Assembly (NCBI GenBank): GCA_020072585.1
Contig: JAIQGL010000011.1
Coordinates: 1 to 64,000 of the forward strand
Direction: 5' to 3'
DNA length: 64,000 nt
Origin: Terriglobia bacterium
GTDB taxonomy: Bacteria; Acidobacteriota; Terriglobia; Terriglobales; Acidobacteriaceae
In this document: in pieces, positions 8,114 through 17,800 of the stretch
Layout of the letters: every line of letters begins with the position of its first letter
Position numbering within the stretch: position 1 is the stretch's first letter
Notes under the pieces: model-generated
Seen by the model: the letters and a program-made list of their open reading frames with translations, nothing else
Databases searched by the model: none
What the model was told of the DNA's origin: nothing
Program-made: the position numbers and the translations under genes

Positions 8114-9304
8114 ATGGAACCATCCGTAACACAGGCAGCATCCGATACCCCTTCCCATACGTCACCCGCAGACGAAGCGACGGAGTTTGTGGTGAGCAGG
8201 AAGGACCTGCTCGAGGAGTTGACCCAAATTCAAGGCGCCGTTGACCGCAGGACCACGGTTCCGATCCTTTCCCATATCTTGTTGCAGGCCTCGGGCAATG
8301 TCCTGCAGCTCACCGCCACCGATCTCGACATCAGCCTTCGCAGCGCCTGCCCGGCGGCGGTCAAGAAGCCCGGAGTCTGCGCCGTTCCGGCCCGCAAACT
8401 CGTCGACTACGTGAAGCTGCTTCCGGAAGGCGATCTCACGATCAAGACTCTTGAAAACAACTGGATTCAAATCCGTGGCGGGCGATCACACACAAAGATG
8501 GTCGCGCTACCACGGCGCAATTTTCCACGGCTGCCATTATTCCCCAGAGAGTCAGCCATCGCGCTCGACGCGGATGTTCTCCGGAACCTGATTGCCAAAA
8601 CGATCTTCGCGATCTCGGAGGAGGAGTCCCGGTACACGCTAAACGGCGCTTTGCTTCTCCTTAAACCGCAGAGCATCACCATGGTGGCGACGGACGGCCA
8701 TCGCCTGGCCCAGGTTGAGTACAAAAAGCAAACAACACCGTTGATCCAGGAGAACGAGATCAAGATTTTGATTCCTTACAAGGCGCTGTCCGAGCTGGCT
8801 TCACTCCTCATGTCATCACCGGTCGGGCAGATCCAGTTCGCAAGGGATAACTCCACCTTATTCTTTGTGATTGGAAGTCGCTTGCTTACCTCCCGGCAGC
8901 TCACGGGAACGTTTCCGAATTATCAAGCCGTGCTCCCGCGGGACTACGCGAACAGGGTGGTCCTCCAGAGAGAAGAATTCTCTTTGGCTATCAGGCGCGT
9001 CGCGCAATTTTCTGATGAGCGATCCAATGCGGTACGAATCCGCCTGGGAAAGGACGAGTTGAAAGTATCCTCATCCAGCGTGGAAATTGGTGAATCGGAA
9101 GATACGATCCAAACCACCTACAGCGGCGATCCGACACTCATAGGATTCAACTCGCAATACTTACTGGATTTCCTGAAGGTCGTTGGATCGGCCAGTGTGC
9201 GCTTTGAGTTCAAGAACGCGCAGACCGCCGGCGAGTTGAGGCCCCAGGAAGCAGATTCGGGCGATTGCACCTACCGATATGTGGTGATGCCGATCCGGGT
9301 CTGA
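8114..9304 (+). CDS. dnaN: DNA polymerase III beta subunit (sliding clamp)
   Basis: 396 residues, slightly longer than the usual ~370 because of a ~25-residue Ser/Thr-rich N-terminal extension. Clamp features are clear: FVVSRKDLLEELTQIQGAVDRRTTVPILSH at the start (within residues ~25-55), LTATDLDISLRS, MVATDGHRLAQVEYKK near the middle, the FPNYQAVLP segment, and a C-terminal YVVMPIRV (the P-M-R end of beta clamps). The clamp forms a DNA-encircling dimer that tethers polymerase. A clamp gene inside a PRTRC cassette and far from dnaA/recF/gyrB suggests an element-borne second copy that serves element replication. The ribosome-binding site is oddly distant (see the hairpin entry). Confidence 0.95.
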   Translation: MEPSVTQAASDTPSHTSPADEATEFVVSRKDLLEELTQIQGAVDRRTTVPILSHILLQASGNVLQLTATDLDISLRSACPAAVKKPGVCAVPARKLVDYVKLLPEGDLTIKTLENNWIQIRGGRSHTKMVALPRRNFPRLPLFPRESAIALDADVLRNLIAKTIFAISEEESRYTLNGALLLLKPQSITMVATDGHRLAQVEYKKQTTPLIQENEIKILIPYKALSELASLLMSSPVGQIQFARDNSTLFFVIGSRLLTSRQLTGTFPNYQAVLPRDYANRVVLQREEFSLAIRRVAQFSDERSNAVRIRLGKDELKVSSSSVEIGESEDTIQTTYSGDPTLIGFNSQYLLDFLKVVGSASVRFEFKNAQTAGELRPQEADSGDCTYRYVVMPIRV

Positions 9305-9372
9305 TAAGCCGGGCACTGGACCGCTCTCGGAATCGGTGCCACGGCACCAAGCCAATCCCATCCACGAAACCC

Positions 9373-9810
9373 ATGCCTACAGACTTTCTCGTCCATCTCC
9401 TACAATCGCCGGCCATCGGCGTTTCTTACGTCGTCACACCGCAGAACGCCCGCGCGCTGTGCTGGATGATCGCACACACAACTCCATCGCAACGGCCACA
9501 ACACACAATCGCACACCTCGACTCAGATTCACTGACCGCGCTTTGCCAAGATGCGGAACTGGCGAAACTGACCGTTGAGGACAACACCAATTCACGGAAG
9601 AACCGCATAACGTTGATTCCCGGCCAACCCGTTTTAGCGCGGTTTAGCGGCCCGCATGCGGACGAGATCAAGGCGCTATTCGAGACGGACACCATTGCTA
9701 CGCCTTTCGATTCTCGCCACCCCCGGCCCGACGTCCTCTCCGCCATCCAGCGCCAGAACCCCACCGCAAGCGTTGAGTGGGAGACAGCGCGCGCTGAGTC
9801 CGGGATCTGA
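9373..9810 (+). CDS. Hypothetical protein (possibly small DUF1874-like fold)
   Basis: 145 residues from the ATG at 9373; the frame opens upstream inside the dnaN end. N-terminus FLVHLLQSPAIGVSYVVTPQ, then a helical section and NRITLIPGQPVLARFSG. The order (short leading strand, helices, then R-I-x-L-x-P-G-x-x-V-L) loosely recalls the DUF1874/STIV-B116-like small proteins of viruses and elements. I rate this as weak. Ends 30 bases before the next gene. Confidence 0.5.
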   Translation: MPTDFLVHLLQSPAIGVSYVVTPQNARALCWMIAHTTPSQRPQHTIAHLDSDSLTALCQDAELAKLTVEDNTNSRKNRITLIPGQPVLARFSGPHADEIKALFETDTIATPFDSRHPRPDVLSAIQRQNPTASVEWETARAESGI

Positions 9811-9839
9811 AGCGACTGACGAATTCGGGAGACTCCTTT

Positions 9840-10235
9840 ATGGATTCGGACTTTTGTGAACTAGCTTGCGACATTCTCCGCGCTACCAAAGACGGCGATG
9901 AACTGGCCCCGCCGGATCTCAAACTGCTGGAGCTTGCAGTCAATGGTTTTTTGAATGAGGCCGGCAAAGCCGCCTTCATGGAACTGCACCGCAACGCCAC
10001 CAAGCCGGAGGGTTACACCGTTCCGTGGTTCCTCGGGATCGAGCATATGACGCGCGATCACGAGCGCTACATCTACTGGAAGGGTGCACGCATCGAGCAT
10101 TTCGATCACGATCATTGGCAGCAGCAGGGATGGCGTGAGCGTATGAAAGCTGATGCCGAGGCACTGGCAATCCATTGCCTTGATCTTGAGGCGCACGGGG
10201 TCACCCCGACGTGGCAAAACGTCACCTCCCGCTGA
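9840..10235 (+). CDS. Hypothetical protein
   Basis: 131 residues starting with MDSDFCELACDILRATKDG. It is helical, with an aromatic centre (YTVPWFLGIEHMTRDHERYIYW) and a His-rich HFDHDHW segment. Family not recognised. It lies between dnaN and the large helicase gene, consistent with an element-specific accessory gene. The 188 bases after it (10236-10423) hold no gene; an AGGA ribosome-binding site for the next gene is at their end. Confidence 0.55.
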   Translation: MDSDFCELACDILRATKDGDELAPPDLKLLELAVNGFLNEAGKAAFMELHRNATKPEGYTVPWFLGIEHMTRDHERYIYWKGARIEHFDHDHWQQQGWRERMKADAEALAIHCLDLEAHGVTPTWQNVTSR

Positions 10236-10423
10236 CGCCGGCACTCCACAAGCCGATCAGCCGCTGCAGAAAAACGTAGGAAATCTTTCTCTTGTTCTCT
10301 GTGCGCGATCCCCCCAGGGATTCAGAAGCGCCCCGAGTTGCCACGGCTTCCACTAATCCCAATTCATAACAGCAGACGAGCCTGCTCCTTCCAATCTCTC
10401 CTTACCAAACGCCAGGAATCGTA

Positions 10424-13400
10424 ATGAATGACACACTGAACCCCGAACTTGTCGCTGGCATGCGCCGGCTCATTCAGCAGCTGGTCACGAGGCTTGCCGC
10501 GGGCGAGCGCTTTGATAATCCGAAGCTGACTGCGCTTGCGGATGACGCCTTTGGCGGCACGCGTACACAAGGCGCATACACGTGCCGCGACGCCTACGAC
10601 GCGCTTGAGGTTGCGGTTAACAGACTCCTGTTGGAAAGCAAAGCGCGGACCTTTATGCAGGCCGACGCAGAGGTGTTTCCAAGTCTTCGCGCCCTCATGG
10701 AGCAGTTGCCGACCCAGACAGACCGCACAGTAGAGCAGACTGAGTTTCAGCAGTTCTCCACTCCTCCAACAATTGCTTTCCTTGCCGCAAAGTTATTGGG
10801 GCTACAGCCACAAGATATCGTCCTCGAACCATCGGCGGGGACCGGCAGCCTCGCAATCTGGCCGCGTGCGCTGGGCTTGCGAGTTGTCTGCAATGAAATC
10901 AGCACCCGCCGGCGTACTTTGCTGGAAACTCTCGGATTTGAAACGTACAACCTCGACGCAGAGATCATTCACGACCTGCTGCCAGACGATGTCCGGCCAA
11001 CCGCAGTTCTGATGAATCCACCTTTCAGCGCGACCGCTGGCCGCGTCGTGCAGCACCACTCCAGGTATGGTTTGCTGCATGTCGAAAGCGCTCTTAGAAG
11101 ACTGGAGCAAGGGGGGCGCCTGGTCGCGATCCTGGGAGAGAGCGTGAGCTTCCACCGCCCGGCGATCACTCCCTGGTGGGAGAAGCTGATGGCCGAGTAC
11201 ACGGTCCGGGCCAACTTTGGGCTCGGAGGCGGAGAGTACTCGAAGTATGGCACTGGCAACGACGTACAAATCATCGTCATAGACAAGATTGGACCGACAG
11301 CTGGAAACGGCTGGAAATCAAAGCTGAACAGCATTATTTGGGGCAGTGCGGCCACGGTGGAAGAGGCTTGGTCCGCTCTGCAGAAGTTGCCGCCACGAGC
11401 GAATCGCCAGGCGGAGGGCGCCACTCAAGCTGTAGCTAAAGCCAGCACACCATTATTCGTGCCGTATGTGCCGGCCAAACTTACGGGGGGCTCACCGCAT
11501 CCAGCAGTGATTGTGGAGTCTGCCTCGATGGCGGCAGTCGCTCCCCCGGACATCACTTACCGGCCTCGCCTGCCCATCGAAGTGGTGAAAGAGGGCAAGC
11601 TCTCGGTCATTCAGTTGGAGCGTGTGATCTATGCCGGGCAACGGCACGAACAGAGATTGCCCGACGGATCTCGCGCCGGCTTTTACGTGGGAGACGGCAC
11701 CGGGGTAGGCAAGGGACGAGTTCTTGCCGCCATCATCCTGGACAATTGGTTTCAGAACCGGCGCCGCGCCCTTTGGTTCTCTGTGAACAATGATCTGCTC
11801 GATTCCACGCGACGTGACCTGAATGATCTTGGAGCTGACATCCCGCTGGCAAAAATCAATGAAGATCCTGCGGCCGGCGACATCCGTTTGCGCTGTGGTG
11901 TGATCTTCAGCTCCTACGGGTCCCTTATCGCATCGGCGAAGAACGGCGCCAAACGGCTGGACCAGATTCAGCGATGGTTGGGACCGGACGGCGTAATCAT
12001 CTTTGACGAAGCGCACAAGGCAAAGAACGCATTAGCCGGAGGCCGAGGAGAGCCGACGCTCACGGGGCAGGCAGTCATTGACCTGCAAGACGCCACCCGC
12101 AATCCCGAGTATCGCGTGGTGTATTCGTCAGCCACAGGCGCAACCGATGTTCGGAACATGGCGTACATGACGAGGCTCGGCCTTTGGGGACCAGGAACCA
12201 GCTTCCCGGCCGGTTTCAAAGACTTCATGGAGGACATTGAGAACGGCGGTGTGGGCGCCATGGAAATGGTGAGCCGTGACATGAAGAGTCTCGGCATGTA
12301 TCTGTCGGGATCAATCTCGTTCGGCGTATGCCCCAAGAGCGGGAAGGCAGTCGAATACCGCGAGGTGATCCACCGGCTTACGCAAGAACAGCGGGAAATG
12401 TACAACCATGCATCCCGGGCATGGAAGTTCGTCTTGCAGAACATCGAGCAGGCTCTGGACATCACCAACGCGAGTTCGCGCGCGCGAGGCCAGGCGCGTA
12501 CCAAGTTCTGGGGCGACCATCAACGCTTCTTTCGACAAATCATCTGCTCTTTCAAGGTGCCCAGCGTGATCGCGGAAGCCGAGGCTGCATTACAGCAGGA
12601 TAAGTCTCCAGTCATATCGCTAGTCGGCACAGGTGAGGCAAGGACGAAAGACCAAGTTGCCAGGGCCACCGCTGAGGGCGGAAGCCTCGAGGACCTGGAT
12701 TTCTCTCCGCGCGAAATTCTCGGGAAGCTGATTGAGCGAGGCTTCCCCACGACCCTCTATCGGGACGAGACCGACCCCGTCAGCCAAAAGATAATCAAAG
12801 TCATCGCGACGGACAAGAAAGGAAACCCGATCCAGAGCAAAGAAGCCCTCAAATTGAAGCAGCGATTGCTCGACGGCCTTTCCGCTCTCCATTTGCCGGA
12901 AAACCCGCTGGACCAGCTTGTCAATCACTTTGGCGAGTTCGATGTCTCCGAGATCACGGGCAGAGGCCGGCGTCTTATCCGCGACAAGAGGACCGGGGAG
13001 ACCCACTATAAAAAGAGGGCCCCGGAAGGCGTCGCCATGCAGCATGTCAACGTCTATGGCATGGAGCAGTTCCAGGCCGGCAATACCCGAGTGGCCATTA
13101 TCAGTGATGCTGGTTCGATTGGTATTTCGTTGCACGCCTCCAATCGCGCACCCAATCATCAGCGACGTGTGCACATCACCCATGAACTCGGGTGGAGCGC
13201 CGACAAGCAGATGCAATGTTTCGGCCGTACTCATCGAAGTGACCAGGCTGTGCCGCCGGAATACGTTTTGTTGTCCACGAAACTCGGGGGTGAGAAGCGT
13301 TTCAGCTCGACCATTGCGCGAAGGCTCGGCAGCCTCGGCGCGCTGACGAAAGGAGATCGCGGCGCGGCGGACAATGCCGACTGGGCGAGGTACAACTTCG

Positions 13401-14863
13401 AAACCGAGCAAGGCAAGTCGGCGCTCAGTCTGCTGTTCCGGCGTATCACCGACGGGGCGGCCGTGCCGGGGCTAAAAGACCCCAAACAGACCCTCCGCGA
13501 TATAGGCCTTCTCGTGCGCCGGGAAGGGGGAGAGACAGTGCGTGATGAAGATCTCCGCAACGTTCCGCGATTCCTCAACCGGATCCTCGCTCTAGGCGTC
13601 GAAGACCAGAATGCACTCTTTGACTACTTCGCCGAACTCTTCGATCAGACGGTGAGTTACGCGAAGGCGAATGGGACGTTCGATGCGGGAGTGACTGACA
13701 TACACGCGCTGGCGATCCGTATCGCGAAACCGCCGCGCGTCGTGCATGTGGATCGCGTCACGGGCGCCGAGACCATACTTTATCCGCTGGAAGTTGATCG
13801 CTGGAGCAACCGAATCGATTTCGAGCAGGCGGACCGAGTGCGCGCCGCGCACAACGGCGCATTCCTCCGTCACAATAAGAATGGCAATTTCGTCCTTGCG
13901 GTCCAATCCGGCCGCCACACCAACCCTGAAAAGGGAACAACGTATCTCACGTTTGCCTTATGGAAACCAGAAGGGCCACGTTCTGACTACGTCTCCGAGG
14001 GGGACTTAAACGCAGAGTATGTTCCGGTTTCTCCGAATTCGGTCCGGGGCTGGTGGAATAGTGCCTATGAACGGGTCCCCGTTGTTGACACCGACGGGAT
14101 CAACATCATCGGTGGAGCAATCATACCGCTGTGGGACCGCTTGAAAGCACACCGAGACTCCAAGCTGCGAGTTCTTAGGGTAGCCACGGACGATGGAAAA
14201 CGAATTGTGGGAATCGAGATTCCATCCAGGCGGCTCGGCGCGGTCCTCAGAGCCATCGGTGTCACCGCCGCAATCACCGATCCGGAAGAAATATTCGAGA
14301 CCGTGCTGAAGCAAGGCGATCAGATTAGCCTCGCCAGCAAGATGAAGCTGAAGTTAGCCACGCATGCCGCGGCGGAAGCGATCGAACTCGAGTGCTCTGA
14401 TCCGGCAAGATTTCCAGAGCTCAGAACACTCGGCCTGATCAACGAGCAAATCAAATGGAAGCAGCGCTTCTTTGTTCCAACAGACCAGACGAAGGGGTTG
14501 ACGGTTCTTACCGCGTTGCTGAAGCGATACCCTGTACTTGCGCCCAAAGAACAGCCCGCGGAGAGCTTGCCGATCAAGACAGAACTCGATAAGGGGACGG
14601 CCAAGCTGGCCATTGTAGAGGAGTGGGTGTGGCCTCCCGAGCAAACTATGGACGACAGGCTTCCAGAGTTCGGCAGTGTTCCCGAGCCAACTCCGCAGCT
14701 GATCGGTCTTGAAGCAGTACCGGGTTTGCTGCCGCTTGAGGGTTCAGCCACAACAAACCCGCCTTCGTCGTGCCTGATGGTTATCGACGGTCCGCTAGTT
14801 CGTAACGGCCGGCGCAAATCGCAGCCCATCCCCGAACAGGGACTGCTGTTCACTCTCAGTTAG
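10424..14863 (+). CDS. Strawberry-notch family helicase with N-terminal DNA methyltransferase-like domain
   Basis: 1479 residues. Residues about 110-300 form an SAM-dependent methyltransferase-like domain: FSTPPTIAFLAAKLL, VLEPSAGTGSLAIWP (SAM motif I) and VLMNPPFSA (the N-P-P-F motif of N6-adenine or N4-cytosine methylases). From about residue 390 comes a superfamily 2 helicase of the Strawberry-notch type: GDGTGVGKGRVLAAIIL (Walker A), VIIFDEAHKAKNA (DEAH box), VVYSSATGATD (motif III), and a C-terminal helicase lobe with GWSADKQMQCFGRTHRSDQ (motif VI). The last ~250 residues are element-specific. These fusions occur on plasmids and phages; a role in DNA protection, anti-restriction or transfer is inferred. 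Family members commonly exceed 1400 residues, so this one looks complete. Confidence 0.88.
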   Translation: MNDTLNPELVAGMRRLIQQLVTRLAAGERFDNPKLTALADDAFGGTRTQGAYTCRDAYDALEVAVNRLLLESKARTFMQADAEVFPSLRALMEQLPTQTDRTVEQTEFQQFSTPPTIAFLAAKLLGLQPQDIVLEPSAGTGSLAIWPRALGLRVVCNEISTRRRTLLETLGFETYNLDAEIIHDLLPDDVRPTAVLMNPPFSATAGRVVQHHSRYGLLHVESALRRLEQGGRLVAILGESVSFHRPAITPWWEKLMAEYTVRANFGLGGGEYSKYGTGNDVQIIVIDKIGPTAGNGWKSKLNSIIWGSAATVEEAWSALQKLPPRANRQAEGATQAVAKASTPLFVPYVPAKLTGGSPHPAVIVESASMAAVAPPDITYRPRLPIEVVKEGKLSVIQLERVIYAGQRHEQRLPDGSRAGFYVGDGTGVGKGRVLAAIILDNWFQNRRRALWFSVNNDLLDSTRRDLNDLGADIPLAKINEDPAAGDIRLRCGVIFSSYGSLIASAKNGAKRLDQIQRWLGPDGVIIFDEAHKAKNALAGGRGEPTLTGQAVIDLQDATRNPEYRVVYSSATGATDVRNMAYMTRLGLWGPGTSFPAGFKDFMEDIENGGVGAMEMVSRDMKSLGMYLSGSISFGVCPKSGKAVEYREVIHRLTQEQREMYNHASRAWKFVLQNIEQALDITNASSRARGQARTKFWGDHQRFFRQIICSFKVPSVIAEAEAALQQDKSPVISLVGTGEARTKDQVARATAEGGSLEDLDFSPREILGKLIERGFPTTLYRDETDPVSQKIIKVIATDKKGNPIQSKEALKLKQRLLDGLSALHLPENPLDQLVNHFGEFDVSEITGRGRRLIRDKRTGETHYKKRAPEGVAMQHVNVYGMEQFQAGNTRVAIISDAGSIGISLHASNRAPNHQRRVHITHELGWSADKQMQCFGRTHRSDQAVPPEYVLLSTKLGGEKRFSSTIARRLGSLGALTKGDRGAADNADWARYNFETEQGKSALSLLFRRITDGAAVPGLKDPKQTLRDIGLLVRREGGETVRDEDLRNVPRFLNRILALGVEDQNALFDYFAELFDQTVSYAKANGTFDAGVTDIHALAIRIAKPPRVVHVDRVTGAETILYPLEVDRWSNRIDFEQADRVRAAHNGAFLRHNKNGNFVLAVQSGRHTNPEKGTTYLTFALWKPEGPRSDYVSEGDLNAEYVPVSPNSVRGWWNSAYERVPVVDTDGINIIGGAIIPLWDRLKAHRDSKLRVLRVATDDGKRIVGIEIPSRRLGAVLRAIGVTAAITDPEEIFETVLKQGDQISLASKMKLKLATHAAAEAIELECSDPARFPELRTLGLINEQIKWKQRFFVPTDQTKGLTVLTALLKRYPVLAPKEQPAESLPIKTELDKGTAKLAIVEEWVWPPEQTMDDRLPEFGSVPEPTPQLIGLEAVPGLLPLEGSATTNPPSSCLMVIDGPLVRNGRRKSQPIPEQGLLFTLS

Positions 14864-14888
14864 CGTTCCACGTCAGGGAGCGCTTGTG

Positions 14889-17800
14889 TCAGCGTGAGGG
14901 CGCGACGTAAGTCCTGTAGTACCACTCAGCGTAGTCCCTATCTTGCACATGCTCGATACTTCTGGGACCAGTAAAGTTATTCCCAGGTGAATTGTAGATA
15001 AGCGTTGATACTCGACCTAAGAAGTCTCCGACTACTTGCGCACTTGGCTCTAACGTAGCATATACCCCCCCGGCGACTAACTGTGATCCGGTCTCAACAT
15101 ACTGAGTAGCTAGGATGAATTCCCCGAAGAACCAGCCGCCCGCTCTACATAGCAGCTTATTTTGAAACAGGCCACCAAGCTCGTTTGATGCTGTCAACGC
15201 TTTGTCTAGAGCAGATGCCGTGTCGCTCAGTTCTTCGTAGTTCTTCAGACGATCAACGATGTCGGCTCCGTTCGAAAAAGCACCAGTCGCATGCTCCGCC
15301 TTCTCATATCCTTCCTGAGCCGTTTTTAGCCAAGAATCTTCCTCCAAACCAAGCCTATCCGTAAAAGCAAGCGGGTTTGCGTCGGCGTAGCGATATGGAT
15401 TCAGTCCTCCCCCGAGATTGAGGGGATCGGCTTCGAGATATCGCCCGAGGCTTGGCAGATAATCCCGGAACCCGTTGTAGTGAAACCCGGTCTCGCTGTC
15501 AAAATATTGTCCCGGTAGTCTCAAATTTTGTGTGATGGATGCGATCACGGGTCCGGTAGTGCCGTAAGGCTGGTATGTCGTGCTCCAGACCGACAGTTGA
15601 TTGCTATCGGTCACAAGCTGCGGGGTACCGATCTGGTCGGTGTGGACGTAATACACAGTTCCGCTGCCGCCGTTGGGCACGAAAAGTGCGACGGGCACGC
15701 CATTGAGATAAATGTAATCCGTGACCGCACCGTTGTTGTTTTCCTCGATCAGATTGCGGTCCTGGTCGTAAGTGTAGGTGATAGGAACACTACCGGGGTT
15801 CGTCTTGCTGTAGCGCTGGCCGAAGCCGTCATAGATGAAATTCGCGCCCAGCGGCGAACCGCTCACGGAGGCGAGCCTGTTTGCCACGTTGTAGGAAAAA
15901 GTCGCAGCTAAGCTGCTGTTTGCTGGTGGAATGCTCGTGATGTTGCCGTTGGCGTTCGTCGCCACGGTCGTGGTCACACCGGCTGAAGTGTAGCTGGCGA
16001 TGCGGTTTGTGCCCGCCGTGTATGTATAGGTAGTGCTGGCAGCGCCAACCGTCCGCGTGAGCAGGTTGCCGTTCTTATCGTAGCTCCAAGCCAGGCTACC
16101 GTAGCCGCCTGTGCCGCTTACCGCACTGGTAAGGCGATTGAGCACGTCATAGCCAAAGGTCTGGCCGTTGCCGGGATTCAACGAATCCGCGATGGATTTG
16201 ACGTTGTTGGCAGCATCGTAAGTGTAAGTGAGATCCATCAGATTGATGCCGCTGGTATTGGTGTCGGTCACTTGCTGCGTGCGGTAATCGAGGTCGAACT
16301 GTCGCCCTTCGGCCTCGTTGTTGCCGAAGGTCAGGAAGTAAAGCGGGCCAAAAGGCTTGAACGCGGGAAACGCCACGGTCTGAAACGTGGTGGAATTCGG
16401 AGCTTGGACAGTTACCTTCCAGACATTGCCGATGGCGTCGCGGTTGTAGGAGACGTTGATACCGGAGGGATAGTTGATGTTCGTAATGCGGTTCGCCTGA
16501 TCATAGGCGTTAAAGACGTTGCTGAGGTTGACGCCGGCACTGCTGAAGCGCTTGTTTCTTATGACGTTGCCGCGCTCATCATAGCCCAGGTTCACGAAGC
16601 CCGCCACATCGGTCATGGTGCCTACTCGTCCCACGCCGAAGCCGAAGGAACCGCCGCTCTGGTCATAGGTGAAGGTCACGCTCTGCGTGGCGTCCGCCGG
16701 ATAAGAACGGGTCAAGATGCGATCCAGCGCATCGTAGGTAGAGTTCGTGATTATCCCGAGCGCATCGGTTTTGCTCGTCAGGTTTCCATCCGCGTCGTAA
16801 TGATAGACCGTGGTTCCGGAGTCCGGGCTCGCCTGTTGAATCAAATCTCCGAAGCCGTCATATACATAGCTTGTCACATGGCTCGTGGCATCGGTGACGC
16901 TGGTGGTGCGGTCGTGCGCATCATAGACAAAGCTCGTGACGCCTGTATTCGCATCCGTGATCTTGAGGAGCCGATTGAGGCCGTCAAATGCCTGACTTGT
17001 CTGGTGATTTAGACCGTCCTTGATTGTCAGCGCATTGCTGTTATTGTCATAGGAGAAGGTGGTGGTCTGGCCCGCGCCTGCGACATCGGTGAGTTTGCGG
17101 CCCAATCCATCGAACGTGGCCGAATGCTGATAGCGAAGCGCATTGGCGCTATTGAAGACATTGACCTGGGTTGTTTCTCCCAATGCATTGGGCGTGAGCT
17201 GCATAGCGTTATTCAGGGCGTCCGTCACTTGTGTGACACGGTGGGCGCTGTCATAGGCGTAAACGAGAAAGGACGTGTCGGGCAGGGTCAGTTGGGTAAG
17301 CTCGCCCGCCGGATCAATGGCGTAGCTCGTGGTGAAATTGCCAGCGCCTGTGGCGACGGTGCTGGATGTGAGACGCTGGCGACCATCGTAGGCCAAGGTG
17401 GTGGTCACGTTGTTGGGATCAACGACCGTTAGCGGCAATCCACCGCCCGTATGCGACGTAATGCTGGTGACGTGATTCAATGCATCGGTAATAGAGGTAA
17501 GCGCGCCGCTTGCGTCATAAGCAAGGGTAGTGATGGCTGAAACATCCGAACGCGGGTTCTTCACGGTAAGGACGTGGCCGGTGGCATCATAGGTAAAAGC
17601 CCATGTGCGCGCCTGCCCCTTGGTGGAATAGGGCACGGTCGTCGTGGTCGTGTCCGTCAGTGTGCGCGTCAGCATGTTGCCACTCGTGTCATAGGTGAAG
17701 CTGGCGGTCACGCCCGGAGTGGTGATCGTCGCCGGAAGATGCGGGAAGGTCGTATTGTAGGCGATGGTCGTGGTGCGCGCGCCTGATTTGCCTACGGCTT

